Shown here piece by piece: positions 10,870 to 22,559 of a stretch of 64,000 bases of DNA. A program made the position numbers and the translations under genes. The stretch is from Bimuria novae-zelandiae CBS 107.79 (lineage: Eukaryota > Ascomycota > Dothideomycetes > Pleosporales > Didymosphaeriaceae): contig ML976698.1 of assembly GCA_010015655.1 (NCBI GenBank), forward strand, positions 381,439 to 445,438, written 5' to 3'. The notes beneath the pieces are model-generated. The model had not been told where the DNA came from. It ran no database searches and worked only from the letters and a program-made list of their open reading frames with translations. Every line of letters starts with the position of its first letter. Within the stretch, counting starts at the first letter, position 1.

Positions 10870-13800
10870 GGACTGTATAATTAGATATACCCCCTTAGCT
10901 TAGGCTTATCCTTAAGCTAGAGGCCTATCTTTTATAGTTTAGTTTTAAAACCCTCTATTCGTTGCTCTAGCTTAAGTAGGTTAACTTCTTTATTAGTAAT
11001 CTTATTCTTAATCTCCGCAAGTTCTAGTTTATTTAAAAACTTACTCTATTTATTAGCTAGTAAGGCCTTTATAAGTCTATCTATAACTATATTTTCTAAG
11101 CGTTAATAGTTTACCTTAATCGTCCCTAGTGCGACTTCTTGTCTTAGCTAGTAATTATAAATATCTATATAACGGAGCTTTGTCTATAGCTTAGTAATCT
11201 CTTTAATAATAAGTTAGATTGTTTGCTAATTATTATAATTAACTATAATAAGGAAATTACTAAGGTTAATCTTTAGCTCCTTTAGTAATTAGGATATAAA
11301 TAAGCCTCCGTAGTAATCTGCAAGGGAGCTAACAATTTAGCCTCTATAGTTAATATAATAACTATATTTTACTTATTTACTTTCTAGGTAATTAGACTAC
11401 TAAATAGCTTAATAATATATCTTTACGAGCTCTTGCGGTTAAGTGTATTATTAGTAAAGGATATATTACTTACTACTTTTAAAGTATCTATACCCTTAAG
11501 CTAAAGACCTAGTAATCTAGTATTAGAAAGGTAGAGGAGAACTTAGTTAGTAGCTACTTAATAATCTTTACTTAGGTTTAATAAGAAATATAATAGTTAA
11601 GAACTAATAAGGGCAATATTTAGTCACGTAATTACTATAATATAGAGGATTAATCCTATTTTTTACTAATATTAATTAACCTTAGCCTTACTTGCGAGAC
11701 CTAAGCTTAAGAGCAGTTTAGTTACTATTATTAAAGTATTATAGCGAATTTTATAGTAATTAACAAGGCGCGATATTTTATTAATATATAATACTTAAGA
11801 TAGCTAAAGTTTTTAATTTAATTAATCTCTAATAACTTTAACTCCTAGAAACTACTATAGGTTATTATTACTAGTAAGTGTAAATTTAGTACTTATTATT
11901 ATTAGAGCAGCTTTAGCAGCTTACTTCTATAACTTATTATAAGTAATAATAAGGTTATTTATATAGAAAAAGATAATAATACTATCCTTAATAAGACAAT
12001 ACAGCTTGTAGGGCACTATTTGAAAGCTAATATCGCGGAGCGTTAATGTGAACTCTCTCTGCCAAAGTAGTGGAGAAATGCGCAGTCCGTAGAGTGCTTT
12101 GTGTAATTAGAGGACTGTACCCGCTCGCGAGTAGCCGCGAGGCATTCTTATGTAGATTTCTCTATCCAGCTTTGCGTGAACGAAAGCGTTAGTAACGTCG
12201 TGTTAGATAAGCTCTAGGTCGAATTAAGCTATAATTACTATAAGCATGCGAAAAGATTACCTTATAAGTATTATAATATAGGTTTTTTGTAAGGTAAGGT
12301 ATTTTTATTAGTTACTTTTTATAACTAGTCGTGCCTTGCACTTCTATAGTTAATAATATTTATTAAACTTATAAGTATAAACTTATATATAATTAAAGCT
12401 CTAATTATTACGATGCCTATATATACTATCCTATGCCTTGTAACAATAGCCATCGTTACTTGTTCCTTTTGGGGATGTATGACGGCGTGGTATAGGGCGA
12501 TGTACATTACACTAATGTCCTGCTACTTTTACTAAAGAGGTAGTTACCTTACTCTAGGAATTTATTTTACTACAACTCTAAAAATAGAAATTTTTAGATT
12601 CTTTTTATAAGTAATATAGTAGATAATCTTCGAGTTTATCTTTATAGGTAGGTAATTCTAGTAGTAAGCTTTAGTAAGCTTTTTTACTAGCAATAATTAT
12701 GCGCTTGAGCTATACTTTATTAAGGGTCTTTTTATTAATAAAACTACGGGGTCCTGCTTTTATGCCTGCTATAAAAGTAGTAGCCTAAAAACTTGTCTAT
12801 TATTATCTAGTCTATACTATTAGGGATAGTTTAGCTTAATCGTCTCTTATTATTAATTATGTAAGGAGTGTTACTAGTATCGACGTTAAAGGGGGTATTA
12901 AATATTTATACCTAACTTTCTTATCTTACTTATACTTAAAAGCTTTTCTAACCTCTTCCTCTAGCGCTTTACTAATTATATTATCCTTAAAGAAGGACTT
13001 AGTGGCTTACTTTTATTAAAATAAGGGAGGGAACTTTATAAATTATATTTAGGTTACTATTTTTTCTAATATACTATATATAAAGTTATCTATTAGGTCT
13101 TTAGTTTTACCTAAAAATATAGTATCCTCGTCGAATATTACGTCGTAAGTACTAATTATCTTTACTAAGGAGGGAATCTATATCCTTTAGATATTAGTTA
13201 ATTTATAGCTAATTAGATAGCTTATCTAATTTTTAAAATCTAGCCGCTAGAGCTTACTCTTACTACGTTTAGTGTTATTAGTTATAGTAAAGGCCTTATA
13301 GCTATAAGCTTTTAAGTAAGCTTAATTAGGCTTCTTTAGTTAGGCAACAACGCTATTCTAAAAAGCTACTATTATAAAGAATACTTCGTATAGTAATTAC
13401 TATTAATTTACGTAGTTTAGGGTTTAATTATAGAAGTAAACTATAGCTTAGGTAATCTTAGACTATATTTACTAAAGTAAGTTAAAATTAAGTTATATTA
13501 CATGCGTTTTCTTCTTTATTACACCCCTTAAGTGTTTAGCCCCTTTATTTTATGCTTAAGTATTAGGTGCTAAAGACTTAATCTTAATCCCTTACGCTAA
13601 GCACTACTTCTTAATATTTACCTTAATAGAGAAGATCTTATTATTAGATTTAATTACTTTCACTATAATATTATATTATACTTTTATAAATAGTATAAAG
13701 GCGCTAAGTAATCTAACAATTAAACGTACTAGGCAGCTAACTTTAAAGTAGAAGTCTTATATAAAGCTAAAAAATTAATTAGTAATTAGTATTTAGCTCT

Positions 13801-14830
13801 TCTCTTTTATTAAGCTATTTACTTCGTAGTCGTAAAAATTAATTACGACTTACTTATTAGGGTCTTTAGTTAGCTCCCTAGCTTGCTAGCGTATTTGCCG
13901 TTTTAGTTTTACTTTACTATAGATATTACACTTAATAGTAGGGAGATCTTTAATTCTTAACCCCTTAGATTATTATATAAGGTGTTTAAGAGCCTAAGGG
14001 CCTAAATAGCTTAGTTATTAGTACTAAGTTAATACGTTTATCTTTTATAGCCTTTATTTAGTGCGTGTGTTAGTCTTGTAGGTGGCATGCGTAGCTTTAG
14101 TAGGAGTACTACCTACTAGTCTTGGCCTATATTCTAACACCCACTGTCTATGCAACTCTTAAAATTCTATTAGTAGATTATTATCTCTTTTCTTTAGAGT
14201 TATTAGGTTTACTCTTATATTCTACTAAAGGCCTTGCCTCTAGAGTAATTAGAATAATATAAGGTTATAAAGCAAATTAAGGTAATATATAATATTATAT
14301 AGCTATATTATTTAATTACTACTTATATACTATACGTTAAGATAAATGCTCCTATATCCTTTAATCTATATTTATGTATTCTCTGCCCATATAAGTCTCC
14401 TGACGCCAGTAGCTGGTATAAGACGAAGCAATCGATATTGTTAAAGATATAATAGGTTATGCCTAAATTAAGTATAGCTAAGCATCGCAATAGGTATGTG
14501 TTTAGGTTAGTATAGATAGATATAGCTTTAAAGCTTACTAGGATTTTAGTAATCTTACGTCTATCTAGTTACTTATTATTAGTCTTAGTAATTCGAGTTA
14601 GAGTAGGAGTATATAATAATTTAATTTTAAATATTTAAGACTTTAGTCTCTTTACTATTTTTAACTTTTTTTTAAAAGTTAGTATTATGTTATAGCCTAA
14701 GCTTAACTAGTTTTACTATAAGAGGGTTTGCTCTAAACTAGTCTAGCTACTTATTTAAAAAGGCGTAAAAATAGTCTTAAAGACTATAGCGTAGTTTATA
14801 AGCAAGGTAATAATTATTACTAACGTAGTT
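10870..14830 (-). pseudogene. copia pol (integrase-RT-RNase H), RIP-killed
   Basis: Minus-strand translation through stops gives the copia RT core around 12215-12000: FDLELI.HDVTNAFVHAKLD, EIYIRMPRGYS, LHKALYGLR, SPLLWQREF and, before it, a YHAVIHPQKEQ segment near 12450. Integrase-type sequence lies further right. Two stretches, about 12020-12215 and 12400-12530, keep CA/TG dinucleotides while the rest is RIP-saturated. Confidence 0.75.
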
Positions 14831-14832
14831 TA

Positions 14833-16619
14833 TCAGCACTCAGATCATATTAGCACTTAGATTACTTTTCCCTATTATTACACCCCCTAACTTTAACATG
14901 CGATTTCTCTATAACAATAAATAGTAGCGTAATTAAAAGAAGCTAAAATAATTCTAGCTATTAGTATAATTTAATTATTTAATAAAATAAACATGTAACG
15001 CGTAGCCTAGCTTTACAATATACTATTTTCTTTCCTTTATAATAAAATAGCGGGCGCGACGCTAGCAAAAGAATTTTAACTAAAATTATACAATTAAGGA
15101 TTTCCTCCCTAACTTAAAGATATAAAAGATATAGCTAACTACATTCTTGCGTTGCGCTCTATGCGACGCGTTAGCAAGCTCTAGGCACAGCGCTTAGTAA
15201 AACGCACCCTAGAGCTAAAGACGCATTTTTTACGTTCTTACGACTTCTAGAGGGCCCTATGCGAAGACCCGAAGCTTATTAAAGACTAGTTCTAGCTTGT
15301 AATAAACATGAAAGCCAAGTATAGCATATAAGATAGCGACATATAGAACTTTAATAAAATAGGCTTTATAATAGGCATTATCTGCGGCTGTATAGTTATA
15401 ACTTAGTCTAATTAGAAGGGTAAAGGCAAGAAAGTGTAGCTAAGTAACTAAAAATAAGCTATAGTAATTACTTATATTAATAAGAAGGGTCGCGATATCT
15501 CTTTATTTTTAATTATTTAAGGCTTATACTACTTTACTAATTAGTATACTAAAGGCGGTCTACTAAGCTCCCAGGTAATTAAACCTATAAAAAAATAAGT
15601 AGATAAATAATAAAACTAGCTTAAAATAAATTAAATATTTTAATAAGTATATTAAAAGTTTAATAAAAGGCGTATATTAGTTATTAGTGCTAAATAGGCA
15701 CGAGAGCTATAAGTTAGCTAAGTTAAAAATTTATTATAAAGCTTATAATATTATAATTATTAGTCTCCCTCCGTACTTGTCTTATCTAACCTAGCTACTT
15801 AACGTTAGATATTTTAGTATCTTAAAGCGCTTTTATAGTTATAAGATTTATATATTTATTAAATCCTATATTAATTATATTATTAAGATCCAGTTTTTTT
15901 TAGCCTTCTATAATGCCTATATTAAGACTATAATAGTAGAAAATATTATAGCTAGGTTTTATAAGGCTAGTTTAGTTCCCTATAATCCTTAAGTAGTCTT
16001 ATTAAAGCTAGACGTTAAATTATAAATACCTATACCCCCTAAAACGCCTTTAGTAAATACTAACTCTTAGGTCTTTTAGACGCTACGTAACCTTATAGAA
16101 GCTTTTTTATAGACTAACTATATAAAGTTAAAAATTACTAGTTATTAAGGAAGCTCGCCTACTATAAATTTTAATATAATTAGTTAAATAGCTAAAAGTA
16201 TAAAGCTATTAGCGCATACGGTTACCCTCTTAACTATAAAAACTAAGACCCTTTAGAAGGCAAATAAGGCACTAAGCAAGCGTTAGAAGGTAAAAAAGAC
16301 ACGTCTTTAGTAAAGAGAAGCACTTAGTATAGAGGATAAGTAAAATATAGTTGCTTAAAAAGACGCAGAGGCTATAGCAAAGGCAGATAGGTACTTTTAG
16401 GGCAATAGTAGAGGATTAGGTTAGCTAACTTTACGACGATGTGGCACCTACGGAGAAATTAAACATAATATACAAACGTGCTAGGCTAATATAAAGATAT
16501 CTAATAAGTCTATGGACGAGCTAGGTTAATTTATTAAGGCGTTATAGTTAAGTAATTAAAGTTAGAAGGTGCGAAGGTAGGGAAAAGTAATCTAAGTGTT
16601 AATATAATCTAAGTGCTAA
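14833..16619 (+). mobile_element. Fot1/pogo-like DNA transposon B, nested in copia
   Basis: 1,787 bp with terminal inverted repeats of about 42 bp beginning TCAGCACTCAG on the left, with RIP-type differences on the right. Each end contains an internally repeated AGCACTTAGAT-like unit. TA is duplicated at 14831-14832 and 16620-16621. Different terminal repeat from element A, so a separate family. Confidence 0.9.
15090..16560 (+). pseudogene. Fot1/pogo transposase B with C-terminal zinc knuckle
   Basis: Read through stops: FNKTGFIIGIICG (ancestral DETGF.MG type), KGKGKKVQL, AIVITYINKKGRDISLFLII and GGLLSSQVI, matching the DDE_1 core of fungal pogo transposases. Near 16438 the frame reads RCGTYGEIKHNIQTC, the CCHC-like knuckle typical of fungal pogo transposase C-termini, with one Cys replaced by Tyr (TGC to TAC, RIP type). 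RIP stops run throughout. Confidence 0.75.
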
Positions 16620-16639
16620 TAAATCACGCTAACTATTAT

Positions 16640-17655
16640 TAGCTTAAGGCTCTAATGTAATTACTTAAATCTAGTATATTAATTATTATTTTATTATTTA
16701 TAATTCTAAAGTTTTCCCTAACTTTTAGATAATACTACTTTATTGATAAGAGAAGCGTCCCTGTCTATAGCTTAAGTAGATTTACTACTGTTAGCAAAAG
16801 ATAAACCTATAGTAGTAAAAGCGCCCTTTTATTTACACTTAATTAGGTGCTATAGGATTATATAGTCTTATAAAAGTTTTATTATATACTTCTGCAAGAC
16901 AGCTGCATCCTTAATTCTATATTACTAAAAGGTCGTTACCTATATAGGTGCGATATAGATAACTGCCTTTATAAAGTCTTTTTTAACTAAGTCTAGCCTT
17001 TAAAGCTTTAGGACTTAATTAGTCTTTACTTCTATAGCTATATAATTGTACTTAGATAGCTATATAGCCTATAATCTAGCTATTTTTATTAGTTTAAGAG
17101 TTTTTTAGTATCTTGCCCTTGCTCGTCGATATCCGCCTTAATAGCTAATCCTAATTATAATTATAAGATTATTAATCTATTACTTTATTATTATTTTTTA
17201 AAAATATAGTAGTTGTTCTGCAGATATGCGGAGATTATTAATTAAAGAAAGGTAACTACTTTATTAAGGTCTACCTTTTCTTCTTAATAGGCTTGATCTA
17301 TAATCTTATAGATCTCGAGCTATCCTTTATAATAGTCGCTATTATCCTTGTATGCTTTCGGACCTGCTAGTAATAGATAATATAGTAATATTAGTGCGTT
17401 ATTTAGGTTTGCATTCGTGTAGACGGCGTTTAGCTAGTAGTTACTTATTAATAAGGGTACTAGTATTACAGGTTTCTGTTTTAGTTTATTTATTAGCGCT
17501 AGGTTAATAATACTTTAGACTTTTAGGAATTAGCATCTTATTTTAAGCTATTTAAGTTATAGTATATAATTTATATAGTTAGTTAGAATTACTATAGGAT
17601 TTCTAAGGGTTGATAGGGCTATCGTAATTAGTTAAGGCAGTAAGACTCTTAATTA
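16640..17655 (-). pseudogene. copia gag region, RIP-mutated
   Basis: Sequence between the right LTR and the Fot1-like B insertion, in the place expected for gag on the minus strand. Near 17640 a frame reads KSLTALTNYDSPIN and further on resembles a low-complexity gag. I cannot assign domains with confidence because of dense stops. Confidence 0.5.
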
Positions 17656-17661
17656 TTAAAT

Positions 17662-17816
17662 TAAAAAGTAGTTTTTATAAGATAAAAAATAATTATTAAT
17701 TAATCTCTAGGTTCTCCTGCTGTGAGAGGTAGTATCTATATAACTATAAAGACATCCCTTACTTTATTATAGAATATATCTTTGCAAGGGAGGAATGTAT
17801 CTTATGCAAGGGATCA
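17662..17816 (-). repeat. 5' LTR of minus-strand copia element
   Basis: 155 bp, pairing with 10686-10840 along its length, both containing TCTAGGTTCTCCTGCTGT and GGGAGGAAT. Confidence 0.8.
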
Positions 17817-17819
17817 TGT

Positions 17820-18335
17820 AATCGGACAACTCTACGTAATAAGTTTAGACGGCAACCTTAATAGACGTAGAACAAGAGGACTAGAAAGGTTAGTTAAGGC
17901 AAAGGATTAGGTATTAATTAGTATTAATACTAAATATTTATCTTATTTCTAAAGCTTATACCCTTTGCTAAGGAGTGCAAAGTAGAGCAGCTAAGAATAA
18001 TTATATAAGAAGATAAAGCGCCTTCTTATAATTATTATGTCTAGAGCTATATATATAGCATCTATAATATTGCGAAGCTGCTCTAGTGTGGTAATTTACC
18101 TAATTTAAACGCTATTAAACCTTGCTAGCTATAGATAAAGAGAGCTACTATACAGAAAGGTGCACTAAAGAGTAGAGCAAAGGCGATCTGTGCTTAGAAG
18201 TAGTGCTAGCGAGATCTATCTTAGGAGAAGATCTAGGCTTAGATTAAGCGTATTCCTGTCTATATTAAGAAGATTATTAAGCTTGAAGGAGGTAACGAGT
18301 ATAAGGAGGGCAGGAATCTCGATAGACTTAGGTAA
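17820..18335 (+). pseudogene. Tc1/mariner transposase, C-terminal part
   Basis: Continues the frame broken at 10685. It reads SKLIPFAKECK, QEDKAPSHNHY (catalytic Asp block), then CGNSPDLNAIEPCWSWIKR (the DLN.IEP..W.W.KR block with the last catalytic Asp) and KLEGGNEYKEGRN at the end. The last about 150 bases carry few RIP changes. Together the two parts make a nearly complete Tc1/mariner transposase. Confidence 0.8.
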
Positions 18336-19186
18336 TCGGATGTATATCCAAATTAGGAATGTGGCGTATACCCCTGCTCGCCAAGGTGGACAAGGACTTT
18401 TGAAAGGCACCTCCGTACTCTCTTCGCTGTCACTGCTCAGTCGTCTCTGTTTATGTCCTCCCCTGTAACGAGCCGGTTCCTCTTGAGACCTTGCACGCGC
18501 AGAGGCCTTACTGCTGGTCTACGTACTTCGGGACTTCTACCCGCAACGGATTCACCAACGAGACGCCTCTATCCTTTCCTCTAGCCCACCACCTGCTCAC
18601 CTTGGCTTCAACCCCCGCTACGGTCGAAGGAAGGATGGGTCCCTTTTCCACGGCACGGTCTAGAGCCTCGGCGCCTGATGAGCCTTGAGAATCCGGCCAC
18701 CTCCCCTTTCCTCCGCATCGCCGAGACATTGGCGCTTCTGCATCACACTGTCACGCGTGCATGACTTAGTGGAAGGCAGACTGCAGCGTCTCCATGCCAC
18801 CTTCTCCGCTCGGACCACTCCAGCTCTCGCTCCCGTTCCTTCGGTTGAGGACACTCCGCCAATCCGCTCCATTATTCCGTGTCGCGCTCGGACAGGAACT
18901 CTCGACGATGACGCGGTCGGTCATTTGCACGAGGGGTTCTTTGTCAATACTTGGCACCAACCTGACGGTGTCGCACCAACATGGCCAGACTTCTGCATCA
19001 GAAACTGGCATTCCGGATCTGGGCTTTCTGGAGTGCGAGCGGAACAGAGTCTCTCGGCGTGCGACACACCGGCGAGCACCCGCGGACGATCCCGGCACTG
19101 CGACGCAGTAGACAGCGAAGGCACCGATCGCGAGCTTGATACCGTGGCAACGCAAGCCGAAAAGGTCATCGAAAGGCATGATACCA

Positions 19187-19290
19187 GGTGCGTTTCTGGC
19201 GTGTTGGACAGCAGAGTTTCACCACTCAATTGTCAACAGCGTACCCTTGCAGCCTCGCTTATGCAACCTCACGATAATGTATACCTCTAC
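19187..19290 (+). repeat. Inverted repeat arm 1 (partner 20362-20465)
   Basis: 104 bp that match the reverse complement of 20362-20465 with about 17 mismatches by eye. Most mismatches fall on one codon position, in the frame reading CWTAE...NSVPLQPRLCNLT, so the segment may descend from coding sequence. Confidence 0.65.
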
Positions 19291-20361
19291 GACCGAAGAG
19301 CATGATTTTGCTGTTGCATTTCTATGCCGCTCGATCTAATGGGTATGATTCGGGTTACGTCGTCCATTTGACTCATCTGGGTGGGAATCAAAGTGTCGGG
19401 CTCTTAGGAGAGCAGCTGAGCGGACTCGCACAGCGAGCGATATCGTTCGCGCTCGCTCGCTACACCTGGTGGGCACACGCGGAACGCACCCAGGCTGTAT
19501 ACATTTGGCTTTGCCAAAATCATCGCGGACCGCGCTGCATCTCTCGTGGCGATGATGCGCGAACGGCGCGCTCAACCGAGCGGCAGCGATTCATAAACTA
19601 ACATAGAGTAAAATTTATAACACCCTGTTTACAGTAGTAGGGGGATCGACAGTCGGCGGTTTCCAGAGGAAATACAGGAGAGCAATATAGCGTGCCGATG
19701 AAGCACTGTAGCTGGAGTCCGCACATGCACAAGCTACTGAGTCTACTGCGTGAAGAGCTCCGCTGCCCAAAGTCACGCTCGCCTCACTCCCCTGCTAACA
19801 TCACAGTACACCTGCGTAAGCCCTCCCTCCTCGTCCGCCCACGGTAAAGGTACAATCAACAAGGGAGCGTTGGCGGCTCGACCCCGGCCCGGCTTCAAGA
19901 ACTACTACCCGCTCGCGAAGCGCCCATCCGCATCGCCTCGAACATCATGGGCGACGCCGACGCCTCTCTACACGAGTATATACTGCAGACATGAATGCCG
20001 GGATCGAGAATTGGATCGTCCCTATGCAGGCCTAGCTTTCCCAGAGCAAGGAGAGGGTGCAGCACCTGGCTGCAACGGGTCGGACAAGCGGTTGAAGATG
20101 TACCGCAACCGAAGCAGAGAATCTCCAGGAATGCGCTCGAAGATACGGCTTGAGATGCAGACGTGACACAAGAATGGCTCAATGTCAAATGCGGGGTAAG
20201 GAGCGAGCGGTGGGAAGCCGTATGATGCTCAATGTAATGTAGGTATCTCGGATGTGCTATTGAAGCCCTCTTTCTCTCCCAGCTTTGCATTCAAGCTTTG
20301 CTACATAGTACCGGAAATGGGCAACATGAACTGCAAAAAGGTCAGCATTGAAGAGGACACA

Positions 20362-20465
20362 GTAGAGGCATACATCATCGTGAGGTTGCATAATCGAGGC
20401 TGCAAGGGAACGCTGTGGACTATTAACGGATGTGACTCTGCGGTCCAACACACTAGAAGCGCTCC
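20362..20465 (-). repeat. Inverted repeat arm 2 (partner 19187-19290)
   Basis: Minus-strand copy reading CWTAE...HSVPLQPRLCNLT. Outside the 104 bp the flanks do not match, so this is a dispersed fragment rather than a simple duplication. Confidence 0.65.
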
Positions 20466-20672
20466 TGATCCCTTGGTGACTGGACAGCATGATCTGGAAA
20501 CCGCGTTTATCATGCGCCATCCCCGCTACTCAGCCATCCCTCACCAAGCCTCAACATTTGTCTAACATTTTCAAAGGTTATTCAGACCAACACTTGCACA
20601 CAAACCGTCAGCTGATGTGCTTAGCAGTCTATATGAAACCTAACCGACGCACCAGTACTTGACTGGGTAGCG

Positions 20673-21035
20673 ATGTCTTCCACCCAAGGCCAACGAATCG
20701 AGGACAACTGCAAGATTATCTGGGGAAATGACTGCGACTACGACATTGATCTCGAAACGGACGACTGGGTCGAATACGCCTGCGTCGTGAAGAAAGACTT
20801 TGGACTATCGTTTGGACCACCGTTGACGATGACCAGTCTTTGTCCTTCCAGCGAAGCTGCTTGGTCAGAACTAGATAGAATGCTAGAGTTATGGGCGAAG
20901 CAGGTCAAGCGTGGAACACCAATGACAAAAGATGAAAAATTGAAAATCTTTGGTGGAAGAAAGGGGGAGCATCAGAACCTGTTGAGTAAATGCATTGATA
21001 TGTTTGAGAGGATAGAGGGAACAAAATCAGATTGA
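20673..21035 (+). CDS. Hypothetical small protein, 120 aa
   Basis: A complete frame from ATG 20673 (context gcgATGtc) to a stop at 21035. The product is soluble and acidic, without signal peptide or membrane segment: an Asp/Glu-rich N-terminus (DYDIDLETDDWVEY), a central SEAAWSELDRMLELWAKQV helix-like stretch, and MTKDEKLKIFGG. It resembles uncharacterised small proteins common in dothideomycetes (recollection, not a search). Codon use and CA/TG content are normal, unlike nearby transposons. The frame is not overlapped by a better one. Function unknown. Confidence 0.65.
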   Translation: MSSTQGQRIEDNCKIIWGNDCDYDIDLETDDWVEYACVVKKDFGLSFGPPLTMTSLCPSSEAAWSELDRMLELWAKQVKRGTPMTKDEKLKIFGGRKGEHQNLLSKCIDMFERIEGTKSD

Positions 21036-22559
21036 GATTCCGGGTTTGTCGCCACCATGTGGTGGACAGGTTTAGATATTTACCGTCGGCGCTGATGCAC
21101 TCGATGGTGTTGAATCCCATAATCACATGTCGCCAAGCAGATTGCCTAATAGACATGTGCGCACAGAATCCTAGCCTTAATGCTTAGATCTTTTTCGTCT
21201 TCTGTAGAATCATGGACAGCGTTGGTTGTGACGCGTCAGATGCAGATATCCTGCAACACGCTTGCGATCGTGATGCGCGTCGGCTGCCGCCCATTTACTC
21301 ACTGTCGATACTCTGATAGCTTTTCGACGACTCCTTGCAGAATAGCCAAGATGTAACCCCTTCCGCGAAACCAAGTATTATTATACAGCTGACGTCACGC
21401 GCTTTCTCCACGGCTGGCTGTGCTTCGGTCATCGGCTAAACGCCTGCCACGATCGCGACGTGCGTCGCCGTCTAAATAGTCGCCATCGACGCCCCGATAG
21501 CCTTGACGATGTCTTCCGGCAACGGAGCTGTAGCAATCCCCCTCAACTACGCTAAGACACTCAAGTATGCAATGTACAGCAATTGGCATCACCAAGACAG
21601 GAGGATCAGAACTTGGACACAAATCGAAGCTAAAAACGGGAAACTTGTGGAATCCCAGTGTATCCGGGGCCTGGTGGGGCGGTGATAAACTCGCTCTAGG
21701 GGAGAGCCCGGTCGGCAGGAAGTGGCTGGTCGGTGTCGAGAAGAAGCTATTGAAGATAGATGGAGAGGACACCAGTAGTGGAAGGTAAGGTGGCGCCCGT
21801 TCTGCGCGAGCCTGGAGGGTTGCTGTGTCAGGCCTCGGCACTGCTGCTGCCAGACCAGAGCCCCGAATGCACCCCCCACTGTGTTACGTCAGAAATTGAG
21901 CGTGCAGCTACTTTCATTTTCGCGCTTGGGCATCTCCTCAGAGCAATCAACCTAATCAATATCAGGTACAAAGACAGGAATATAGCTAAAGCAGCGGCTA
22001 CTTTGATTAAATTGAGCAGAGGGCAATTGAGGAACAACTTGTCAGACAAGCAAGTGGGGGACAGGAGCTTCCTGTTGCCACGGGGCGTGGCCAGGCGAAG
22101 ATCATCCCATCATCCGACGGAACCACATGTCGAGTTGAGATTAGCAACGTTCTATGCGCATTTGCCAGAGGCCATACCATACAAAAACCGAGTGCGGGAA
22201 GAAAAGAAGAAGCTGACAGCTGTGAGGTCCGTCGATTTTCTAGTCACCTGGTAGGACACCATTTTTTTCATGCTCAATTCCATTCGTCGCCCCATCCAAA
22301 ATCTACAATAGGCTGAATGGGGTAACACAGTCAAGCATAAGCCACGTCCTTTGGCGCAGGCCACAAGAAGTATGTCGCGATAGCAACGTCTCAGTCTGCT
22401 CTTTCCCCTTTGGCCGCGGTAACATGCTTCGTTTTGTCAATTGTGCCGAGACTGCGCCGCGAGACCCTCTGACTTTGCGAAGCTCGATAGGAACGAACTG
22501 GCGTTTTCATTACCGGGGCGGGATAATATTTACTCTTAAAAGGCGTTAGCTCGATAGCT
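21036..22559. other. RIP-free stretch; two weak open frames only
   Basis: Two frames could be exons: 21509-21685 (MSSGNGAVAIPLNYAKTL) and 21760-22254 (164 codons). Neither shows a domain, and long antisense frames overlap both. I see no RNA gene. TA-rich sequence begins near 22500, just before the DUF3435 remnant. Confidence 0.35.

Larger units (their letters stand above)
10686..17816 (-). mobile_element. Ty1/copia retrotransposon, minus strand, RIP-mutated
   Basis: Bounded by 155-bp LTRs of equal length (10686-10840 and 17662-17816). Gag lies next to the right-hand LTR and integrase-RT-RNase H follow leftward, so the element reads on the minus strand. It interrupts the Tc1/mariner transposase and is itself interrupted at 14833-16619. 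I could not see a convincing 5-bp target duplication (CAGAT left, TGTAA right). Confidence 0.85.
7577..18415 (+). mobile_element. Tc1/mariner element carrying three nested insertions
   Basis: Left terminal inverted repeat starts TGGAGGTGCCTTTCAAAAG at 7577 and the right end (to 18415) is its reverse complement. With the insertion at 7624-9746 removed, the left repeat continues through 9749 onward and matches the right end for about 65 bp. TA flanks both ends (7575-7576 and 18416-18417). The transposase starts at 9858 and is split by a copia element. Layers from outside in: this element, then Fot1-like A at a TA in its left repeat, then minus-strand copia, then Fot1-like B inside copia. Removing all layers leaves an element of about 1.6 kb, normal for the family. 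Confidence 0.9.
18418..20672. other. RIP-free DNA with no supported gene
   Basis: GC-balanced host-like sequence right of the Tc1/mariner element. Several overlapping open frames exist on both strands (the longest at 18685-19305) but they start without ATG, overlap each other antisense and show no domain. A pair of inverted repeats (19187-19290 and 20362-20465) lies inside. Confidence 0.4.

Noticed and set aside
14833..16619. Part of the copia element
   Set aside because: Own terminal inverted repeats, TA duplication and a DDE_1 transposase show it is a separate nested insertion.
18685..19305. 206-codon open frame
   Set aside because: Begins without ATG, is overlapped by an antisense frame of similar length, shows no domain and mixed composition; not supported as a gene.
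21760..22254. 164-codon frame
   Set aside because: No domain, overlapped antisense, no clear start context. Mentioned only as a weak exon candidate.
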